From the NCBI RefSeq assembly GCF_001594145.1, contig NZ_LVCF01000032.1:1-64000 (forward strand): a stretch of DNA of 64,000 nucleotides, written 5' to 3'. Below the pieces are notes generated by a model that saw nothing but the letters and a program-made list of their open reading frames with translations, was not told where the DNA came from and made no database searches. Position 1 is the first letter of the stretch; the number at the start of each line of letters is the position of its first letter. Positions 57,992-64,000 of the stretch are shown here, one piece after another. The stretch comes from Branchiibius sp. NY16-3462-2. GTDB lineage: Bacteria > Actinomycetota > Actinomycetes > Actinomycetales > Dermatophilaceae. Position numbers and translations under genes: made by a program.

Positions 57992-58009
57992 TGACCACAC
58001 CTGTGGTCA
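57992..58009. repeat. Perfect 8-base inverted repeat TGACCACA-CC-TGTGGTCA
   Basis: Half-sites of the TGACCAC type also occur singly near 57817 and 57825, and as GTGGTCA near 57918, scattered across the AT-rich core like origin-binding sites. Confidence 0.65.
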
Positions 58010-58053
58010 AGTGGTGGCGGATGCAGCCAGGACACTGTTTTCGCACCCCACCA

Positions 58054-58105
58054 GGTAGGGGCAGACCCCTACGCGCGCGTGCGCGCGAGGGGTATCCCCC
58101 TCCGA
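58054..58105 (-). repeat. CG-cored repeat 4, right arm of the inverted pair
   Basis: Reverse complement of repeat 3 with a few differences; the two arms enclose about 425 bases containing the AT-rich core. Confidence 0.75.
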
Positions 58106-58162
58106 TTTTCCACGATCCGGAACCGTTGATCGCGGCGCGCTGGGCGTCGAGGCGTTAACCCG

Positions 58163-58192
58163 ACCCTGGCCTGCAGACGATGGCCCATGTTG
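58163..58192 (+). promoter_or_regulatory. Motif C before the gene upstream of dnaE
   Basis: ACCCTGG at 58163-58169, 11 bases, TGGCCCATGT at 58181-58190. The spacing to the start differs from the other copies: GTG is two bases (in frame) or six bases (other frame) downstream. Confidence 0.55.
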
Positions 58193-59119
58193 GTGAGTGA
58201 ACAGACTTTCTGTCCCCGTCCCTCACCGAAAGGCACCCTTGCGATGCACCAGAGGCGCCCTGGGCTCAGCCCGGGCACATCGTTGATCTTGCCCGGCAAC
58301 GTCGTCGACTACGTCGTCGCCTTCGACGACTTCGCCAGCGCCATCAGCGTCCCGGCGCCGTCCCTGATGGCGAGCCCCTTGATCGGGCTGCCGTTGCCAC
58401 CGGCCGGATGGAGCCCTCGGGATTTCGCGCCTGAGCTCATCTGGCATCCAATGGCCTGGTTGCCGGAACGGTTGAAGCGTCCGCTGACCAACGGCGATGA
58501 CGTCGAACCAGACAACGGCTGGGTGCTGCGCGTCGGTCTGGAACTGCAAGAGTCCGGCCTGTACGACCAGGTGTCCGGGTCTTGGTTTGACGTCCTGACG
58601 CATCTTGGGATCGACCCGGCGAACGCCGACGACGCCCACCGCCTATCGTCCTGGCTGGCCGGCGGTCCCGACCGGCGGCTGGACGAGTTCGACCTGGACG
58701 AACTGATCTTCGTCGAGGACGCACCCGAGTGGTCGCTCGAAGCCGCCATTTCCAGCCTGGAACCGCTGGAGGTCGTTGCCCGCACGAAGGCTGCCCGACA
58801 GTTGCTGGCGATGTGCAACGAGACTCTGACCGGCGATGGGGTCGAGCCTGCCGAGCAAGCCGAAATGGTGGGGATGATGCTGACGCTTGGCGTCTGGGCA
58901 ACGTGCGGGGATGAGGCGTTGGGCGCACGCATCGAACAGGTCCGCGAACGTCTGGACGCCTACGCCGGCGGGCTGTCCGATGCGGGGTCACCCGTGTTCG
59001 CGCTGTCTGCGATCTTCGCCGACATGGTCGATGCTGGCGAGCCGATCGAGAACGACCTTCTGGCCCAGTTCGAGCGGGTCCGGCGCCAAACCGGCCTGTC
59101 CGAGTTCGCCGCCAGCTAA
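58193..59119 (+). CDS. Hypothetical acidic helical protein next to dnaE
   Basis: About 308 residues from GTG 58193; ATG 58187 (inside motif C) and ATG 58244 are alternatives. The N-terminal ~80 residues contain LILPGNVVDYVVAFDDFASAISVP; the rest is acidic and helical (ELDLDELIFVEDAPEWSLEAAI...). No recognised family. It lies between the origin-like region and the polymerase, so a replication accessory role is possible but unsupported by motif. Confidence 0.6.
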   Translation: MSEQTFCPRPSPKGTLAMHQRRPGLSPGTSLILPGNVVDYVVAFDDFASAISVPAPSLMASPLIGLPLPPAGWSPRDFAPELIWHPMAWLPERLKRPLTNGDDVEPDNGWVLRVGLELQESGLYDQVSGSWFDVLTHLGIDPANADDAHRLSSWLAGGPDRRLDEFDLDELIFVEDAPEWSLEAAISSLEPLEVVARTKAARQLLAMCNETLTGDGVEPAEQAEMVGMMLTLGVWATCGDEALGARIEQVRERLDAYAGGLSDAGSPVFALSAIFADMVDAGEPIENDLLAQFERVRRQTGLSEFAAS

Positions 59120-59130
59120 CGACGACAGGC

Positions 59131-59140
59131 GTCGCACCGT
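59131..59140 (+). promoter_or_regulatory. Motif A before dnaE
   Basis: GTCGCACCGT, then AAGCCC, then ATG at 59147. Confidence 0.75.
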
Positions 59141-59146
59141 AAGCCC

Positions 59147-62100
59147 ATGGCCGATTTCGTACACCTCCACAATCACACCGAGCACTCGCCTTTGGACGGC
59201 TTGCAACGGGCACGGGAGATGGTTGCTGCGGCCGCCGCGGACGGTCAGCGTGCGATCGCCGTGACCGACCACGGTTCTCTCGGCGGCACGATGGCCTTGG
59301 CCAGGGCGGCCGATGAGTTCGGGCTAAAGGCAATAGGCGGCTGCCTCCTGCGAGGTCAGGAGATCTACACGTCGGCCGGGGTGAAGGCGGTGGAAGATGT
59401 GGAGGTAGGGGACCTCGTGCTCACGCACCGCGGACGCTTCCGTCCAGTAGTGCGGACAATGACGCGCCGCTACGAAGGCGGCGGCTTCAGGATGCACCTG
59501 TCCGGGCGGTACTCCCGCACGCTGACGCTGACCGAGGAGCATCCGATCCTTATCCGCACGCGCGACGGACGACTCGATTGGACGAAGCCTGGTGAGATTG
59601 TTGCCGGCAGGCCCGGCAAACGCGAAGGCGCCTCCGCATGGAACTCCTGGGTTTGCCTGCCAAAACTGGAGCAGAAGCCGTACATCATCGACATGGCGAC
59701 AGTGTTGCCCGCATCTGGCGGCTGGTCCTTTCGACCAAACGCCATGAAGTCGTATCGGCGTCACCATGCTCCCTGTGAGTGGCCGGTACCTCGCATGCTT
59801 GAGATTGACGCGGATCTGGCGTACCTCATGGGCGTGTACGCCGCTGAGGGGCACCTGGGCGTCAGGCAAGGTGAACCAAACGGGCGGATCGGGACAACGC
59901 ACCACATCAGCGAACAATTCATCGTGGATCGGATTGGTCGCGTCGCAAACCGGTTCGGTGCTCAACTCATTAGCCGTCCCCGGGGTGGCTATCGTGAACG
60001 CACGATCAACGCCGAGTTCAATTGCCTCCCAATAGCACTCCTGCTCGCCGACACCGTCGGGCGCGGAGCTTCATCTAAAACGGTACCTGCTGGAATCATG
60101 ACGGCACCGCTCGATGTAAAACGATCTTTCGTACGCGGGCTGCTTGACGGAGACGGTCGAACGTTGGGTATCCCAAGCAACACCAAGAACCGTGCCGACC
60201 TCCGAACTACCTCTCCACACCTCGCGTGGGGTCTGCGCGCCCTCTTGGCGGACGAGGGATTCTTCCCCCACGTCGGACGCAAGTCCCGAGCGCCATTCCA
60301 AGACATCTACCAAGTTCCGTACAACCCACTAAGGAGCTTCGCGTACGGGAAGCACGACGAGAGCTTCAGCTACCGTCCGGTGGCTCGGGTAGACGAGATC
60401 CGTATCGAAGACGATGTCTTCAACTTTGAGGTCGAAGAAGACAACTCATACGTCTCAGATTTCGTTCTCCACAATTGCGAGGGCTACTTGGCCATCGGCT
60501 CCAGGTTCGAGCAGAACACCGCCACCTCGGAGTCCGGCTTCGAGGGCTCGAAGGTCCGGCGGTACCACCACCTGACGATGCTGGCTGCGAGCCGGATCGG
60601 CTGGACGAACCTGGTGAGCGTGTCCAACGAGGCCGCGAAAACGGTGTGGTACCAGCCACGGATGGACTACGACCTGCTGACCGAGCACGGCGACGGGCTG
60701 ATTCTGGGCACCGGCTGCTTGGGCGGCCCGGTGATCGCCGCGATGCTGGACAACCCCGGCGACGCACTGGCCCGCGGCGTCGCCGAGACCGAACGGCTGC
60801 TGGCGTGCGTCGGCGGCGACAAGAGCCGGTTGTTCGTGGAAGTCATGGACCACGGCATTCCCGCCCAGCGAGCCGTGATGGACAACCTGACCGCGATCGC
60901 AGCCCACTTCGGGTTGCGCATGGTCGCCACCAACGACGCCCACTTCACCCACGAGCAGCAGCAGGGCGACCACGACCGGCTGTTGGCTATCGGGGTCAAC
61001 AAACCGTTCGACGACCCAGACCGTTTCCGGTTCACCGGATCCGGCTACTGGCTGCGCACCGGCGCTCAGATGCGTCAGGTGTTCCCTGATCGGATCGGCG
61101 GCCAGGACGTCGTTGCGAACTCCCTGGCCATCGCCGAGCAGGTCGAAGACACTCTGTCGGCATTCCTGCCGACCAACCGGATGCGGCTTCCGAAGTTCCC
61201 GGTGCCGGCCAAGATCCAGCAGACCAGTGAACGTCGCGGCGACCCCAGTCCGCAGGACACGCTGCTGCGGCTGTACGTGCTCGACGGCGCCAAGCAGCGC
61301 TTCGGGAAAGCCATTCCCTCCGAGGTATCTGAGCGTCTCGACTTCGAGCTCGGCGTCATTTCCGGATTCGGGTTCGCCGACTACTTTCTGATCCTTGCCG
61401 AGTTGGCGCACTGGGTGCGTTCGCAAGGCCACAACCTCGGCTCCGGTCGCGGATCGGCCGCAGGGTCGATGGTGGCGTTCTGTCTGACCATCACTGACGT
61501 CGACCCGATCGAGCACGGTTTGCTGTTCGAGCGGTTCCTCGACGTGACCCGCAAGGGTATGCCGGACATCGACCTGGACTTCCCGCAGGGACTGGTCGGC
61601 GATGTCGTCGCGCATCTACAGGACGTCTGGGGCGAGCGGCACGTTGCGCAGATCGGCACCTACGGCACCAAGAAGGCCAAGTCGTTGGTGCGCGACATGA
61701 CCCGGTTGGGCGGCGACCCGAGCCTGGGGGAGCGGCTGTCGGAGGCGATCCCGAAGATCAACAAGGGCCTGGCTGTCCTTATGGACCCCACCCACGCCGA
61801 CGGTGCCGCACTGCGCGACCTGGTGGCAGCGGACGCCAAGGCGGCTGCTGTCATCCAGCAGTGCCTGCCGCTGGAAGGCGTGAAGGCCAGCCCCGGTATC
61901 CACGCCTGCGGCATCGTGCTGTGTGACGAGCCCCTGGACGACCTGATCCCGATGCGCGTGGATTCCAAGACCGGCCAGTGGGTGACCACCTGGGAGGCGG
62001 GCGAACTGGAGTCGGTCGGCTTCGTGAAGTTCGACCGACTGGCACTGAAAAACCTCGACGTCATCGCCGGGTGCACGAAGATGATCCAGGCAGCAACTGG

Positions 62101-63994
62101 TGAGGTTGTCGACACCCGCTACGGGCACCTGCCGATGGACGCCACCAGCGACCCCCGAGCCAAAGCCGCCTGGGATCTGTTGGCCGCCGGTGACACTGCC
62201 GGCCTGTTCCAGGTGTCCAGTTCAGGTATGACGAAGCTGGTGAAGGGGATTGCGCCGCAGAGCCTTTCGGAACTCTCCGATGCTGTGGCGTTGTACCGTC
62301 CCGGCCCGATGGGTGCAGGCATGCACGAGCGGTACGTGGCGCGCAAGCGCGGTGACGAACCGGCCACCTATGACTACCTGACTTCCGACCCAGCAGAGCA
62401 GGCCGCGTTGGCGAGCGTCCTGGACGGGTCGATGGGGTTGATCGTGGTCCAGGAGCACCTGATGTCTCTGTCGCGTGTCGTGGCTGGGTTCGGCCCGGGC
62501 CGACGCAACAGATTGCGCAAGGCGTTCTCCAAGAAGGTCGAAGCTGAGATGAGGGCGCTTCGAGAGGACTTCCTGTCGGGCGGTCTAGTGGCGACTGTGG
62601 ACGATCCGGACAACGACACCGAAGCTTCAATTCCGTTCTCCCGCAACACGCTTGACGCACTGTGGACGACGTTCGCCGCATCGGCTAGCTATATCTTCAA
62701 CGCCAGCCACTCCACCCCTTACGCCTACATCGCCTATCAGACGGCGTTCCTGAAAGCCAACTGGCCTGCGCACTACGCGGCCGCACAGTTGGCCGTGACC
62801 GAGAAGGACTCCGACCGATTGCCGGTGCTTCACTCGATCCGTCACAGCGGTATCTCGGTACTTGGTCCCGACCTCCTGAATGGAGGGCTGGACACTGCTG
62901 CCATTGATGAACGCACCATCCGGATTGGTCTGTCGGAGATCGTGGGCGTCAAAGACAACGCCGCTGCGCTGCTGGCAGCCCGCGACTCCGACGGTCCGTT
63001 CACCTCGTTGGCTGACGTGGTCGCCAGGGCAAAGGCCGCCGACGGCCGGAAACTTCCGATCAACGTGATCGAGGCGCTCATCGACGCCGGTGCGCTCGAC
63101 GGCTTGGGTCACCCACGGATGGGCATGTTGGCCGTCGTACGCGCCTTCGGTGCCGATGCAGCGGGCGAAGACGTCGATGTGCCAGTGCCCGACATCGAGT
63201 TTTCCACGACCGAGCGGGCGGAGCGGGAACGAGCTCGGCTCGGGGTCGTCATCGGGACACACCCGCTGACCGTCATGCAGACGCACGTCCGTGAATGGAA
63301 CCCGACCGGCGACCAGAGTCCGTGCGTCCCCGTACAGGGCCTGCGTCCGGCAGCCAACGTCGTCACGAAGGCGGTCGTGTCCGAATGGGTCGAGCGGCCC
63401 GCGCGAAACGGCGGGATGCGTGCCAACTTCACGCTGGAGGGTTCGACAGGCGCGATCACTGGTGTGATCTGGCCGAACCGGCTGGCGGTCGCCACCGCAG
63501 CTAGTGGTGGACGGCACCCGGTGCCCGGCGACATCATCGCCATGCGCGGACGGGTCAAAGTCGTCACGATGCGCAAGGACGACAACGACGAGGTCGACGG
63601 TGAAGCCGACGACGAGATCATCGAAGACCCACAGGTGGAGATGGTCGGCGCCAACTTCTGGCTGGCCGACTTCGATGACCCCGCCCGGGATCAGTTGCCA
63701 CCGTGGCAGTCGCTGCGCCGACCGATCGAACTGGCTCCACGGCCGACGATCGCAGGCAACGCGGGCACAGCCACCATGACCGCCGCAGACACAGTGTTGG
63801 AGCTTGACGCCGAAATGGTCGACTCGACCGTGACGTTGCGCCGCCGGATGCGTCTGCGCTTCGGCCGGGTCGTCACCCGTGACGAAATGACCCGGGTCAG
63901 TCGGTTGTGGACCGATATGGAGCCCGGCGAAGCGATCGACCTGTCCACCAAGGGGTTCGAGGTTGCGCACGAGGTGCGACTGATCCGCGTGTAG
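59147..63994 (+). CDS. dnaE: DNA polymerase III alpha subunit with an intein
   Basis: 1615 residues before splicing, 1237 after. The N-terminal PHP domain (HLHNHTEHSPLDG, AVTDHGSLGG) keeps its metal ligands. The polymerase core has GSGRGSAAGSMVAFCL and MPDIDLDFP, with the paired catalytic Asp, and FVKFDRLALKNLD for the third. The C-terminal part has helix-hairpin-helix-like KLPINVIEALIDAGALDGL and an OB-type region. It is a C-family replicative polymerase and appears complete. A second alpha subunit on a mobile element would let it replicate, or repair, independently of the host enzyme. Motif A fixes the ATG. Confidence 0.95.
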   Translation: MADFVHLHNHTEHSPLDGLQRAREMVAAAAADGQRAIAVTDHGSLGGTMALARAADEFGLKAIGGCLLRGQEIYTSAGVKAVEDVEVGDLVLTHRGRFRPVVRTMTRRYEGGGFRMHLSGRYSRTLTLTEEHPILIRTRDGRLDWTKPGEIVAGRPGKREGASAWNSWVCLPKLEQKPYIIDMATVLPASGGWSFRPNAMKSYRRHHAPCEWPVPRMLEIDADLAYLMGVYAAEGHLGVRQGEPNGRIGTTHHISEQFIVDRIGRVANRFGAQLISRPRGGYRERTINAEFNCLPIALLLADTVGRGASSKTVPAGIMTAPLDVKRSFVRGLLDGDGRTLGIPSNTKNRADLRTTSPHLAWGLRALLADEGFFPHVGRKSRAPFQDIYQVPYNPLRSFAYGKHDESFSYRPVARVDEIRIEDDVFNFEVEEDNSYVSDFVLHNCEGYLAIGSRFEQNTATSESGFEGSKVRRYHHLTMLAASRIGWTNLVSVSNEAAKTVWYQPRMDYDLLTEHGDGLILGTGCLGGPVIAAMLDNPGDALARGVAETERLLACVGGDKSRLFVEVMDHGIPAQRAVMDNLTAIAAHFGLRMVATNDAHFTHEQQQGDHDRLLAIGVNKPFDDPDRFRFTGSGYWLRTGAQMRQVFPDRIGGQDVVANSLAIAEQVEDTLSAFLPTNRMRLPKFPVPAKIQQTSERRGDPSPQDTLLRLYVLDGAKQRFGKAIPSEVSERLDFELGVISGFGFADYFLILAELAHWVRSQGHNLGSGRGSAAGSMVAFCLTITDVDPIEHGLLFERFLDVTRKGMPDIDLDFPQGLVGDVVAHLQDVWGERHVAQIGTYGTKKAKSLVRDMTRLGGDPSLGERLSEAIPKINKGLAVLMDPTHADGAALRDLVAADAKAAAVIQQCLPLEGVKASPGIHACGIVLCDEPLDDLIPMRVDSKTGQWVTTWEAGELESVGFVKFDRLALKNLDVIAGCTKMIQAATGEVVDTRYGHLPMDATSDPRAKAAWDLLAAGDTAGLFQVSSSGMTKLVKGIAPQSLSELSDAVALYRPGPMGAGMHERYVARKRGDEPATYDYLTSDPAEQAALASVLDGSMGLIVVQEHLMSLSRVVAGFGPGRRNRLRKAFSKKVEAEMRALREDFLSGGLVATVDDPDNDTEASIPFSRNTLDALWTTFAASASYIFNASHSTPYAYIAYQTAFLKANWPAHYAAAQLAVTEKDSDRLPVLHSIRHSGISVLGPDLLNGGLDTAAIDERTIRIGLSEIVGVKDNAAALLAARDSDGPFTSLADVVARAKAADGRKLPINVIEALIDAGALDGLGHPRMGMLAVVRAFGADAAGEDVDVPVPDIEFSTTERAERERARLGVVIGTHPLTVMQTHVREWNPTGDQSPCVPVQGLRPAANVVTKAVVSEWVERPARNGGMRANFTLEGSTGAITGVIWPNRLAVATAASGGRHPVPGDIIAMRGRVKVVTMRKDDNDEVDGEADDEIIEDPQVEMVGANFWLADFDDPARDQLPPWQSLRRPIELAPRPTIAGNAGTATMTAADTVLELDAEMVDSTVTLRRRMRLRFGRVVTRDEMTRVSRLWTDMEPGEAIDLSTKGFEVAHEVRLIRV
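59342..60475 (+). other. Intein in the PHP domain of DnaE
   Basis: 378 residues (66-443). It begins with Cys (CLLRGQEIYTSAGVKAVEDV, block A) and has EEHPILIRT (block B). Two LAGLIDADG-type helices, YLMGVYAAEGHL and FVRGLLDGDGRT, mark a homing endonuclease. It ends VSDFVLHN followed by Cys as the +1 residue. The splice joins KAIGG to CEGYLAIGSRF, restoring the usual PHP sequence. All splicing residues look intact. Codon use in its centre appears slightly less GC-rich than the flanks. Confidence 0.95.
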
Positions 63995-64000
63995 CCGATT

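Larger units (their letters stand above)
57326..58162. other. Origin-like non-coding region
   Basis: About 840 bases between divergent motif C promoters with no convincing gene. It contains four (CG)n-cored repeats with arms of the AGGGGTAT/ATACCCCT type, two shorter perfect inverted repeats, a CTA-repeat tract and an AT-rich stretch (about 57770-57910) that is the lowest-GC part of the window. This layout, next to a polymerase gene, suits a replication origin. Confidence 0.6.

Noticed and set aside
57923..58060. 44-codon frame starting in the AT-rich core
   Set aside because: It spans inverted repeats, has no ribosome site or motif, and no protein-like composition.
62627..63970. 447-residue minus-strand frame opposite dnaE
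   Set aside because: Antisense shadow of the polymerase coding strand.
1..64000. tRNA or rRNA genes
   Set aside because: A few GTTCGA-like stretches were checked; none has the cloverleaf arms. None reported.

Overview
The window is high-GC DNA from an actinobacterium. A WhiB-family regulator, many GTG starts, few Shine-Dalgarno sequences, an actinobacterial-type sortase and an FtsK-like conjugation-type translocase all point that way. No rRNA, tRNA, ribosomal-protein or virion structural genes are visible. Two large DNA-transfer ATPases, a replication-relaxation-like protein, ArdC-type antirestriction proteins, a truncated prim-pol gene, a plasmid-borne DnaE and an origin-like tract suggest a large conjugative plasmid, an integrative conjugative element or a phage-plasmid.

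Layout. 1-5.7 kb: end of an ArdC-like gene, a broken prim-pol gene, a base-skewed non-coding tract, then the TraG/VirD4-like ATPase and replication-relaxation genes. 5.7-15.1 kb: TIR protein, WhiB, first tagged protein, triple zinc-finger protein, tyrosine recombinase pair, FtsK-like translocase operon. 15.1-25.5 kb: a cluster of proteins that share one ~20-residue N-terminal tag (DxSGAIHxxDGKFAGHxxxE), among them an ArdC homologue. They are interleaved with small coupled peptides that begin the same way. 25.5-34.9 kb: lipoprotein, IS1341-type TnpB element, peptidoglycan peptidase, RlaP-like nucleotidyltransferase, DprA, J-domain protein, secreted HNH nuclease. 35-40 kb: a single-chain Type ISP-like restriction-modification enzyme. 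40-57 kb: many short phage- or plasmid-type genes in mini-operons, an RNA ligase plus ATP-grasp pair, a sortase coupled to a tagged protein, RusA and two methyltransferase-like genes. 57.3-58.2 kb: origin-like non-coding tract with (CG)n-cored inverted repeats around an AT-rich core. 58.2-64 kb: an unknown protein and DnaE with an intein in its PHP domain.

The most unusual signal is a start-site code. Most transcription units begin with one of three short sequences at nearly fixed spacing from the start codon, and downstream genes follow through ATGA, GTGA or TGATG overlaps. Motif A (GTCGCACCGT, exactly 6 nt before ATG/GTG) precedes 25 genes on both strands. Motif B (GCCGCCAACCAACA, 4-5 nt before the start) precedes only operons of tagged proteins. 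Motif C (ACCCTGG, 11-12 nt, TGGCCCATGT, 8 nt, GTG) precedes the two ATPase operons and a methyltransferase operon, with a variant before the gene upstream of dnaE. Genes without any of these (TIR, Type ISP enzyme, TnpB, sugar/lipoprotein-like cargo) look like later arrivals. The tag family, its coupled peptides and the start code form the candidate undescribed system; a plausible but unproven reading is a set of proteins exported with the DNA during conjugation.
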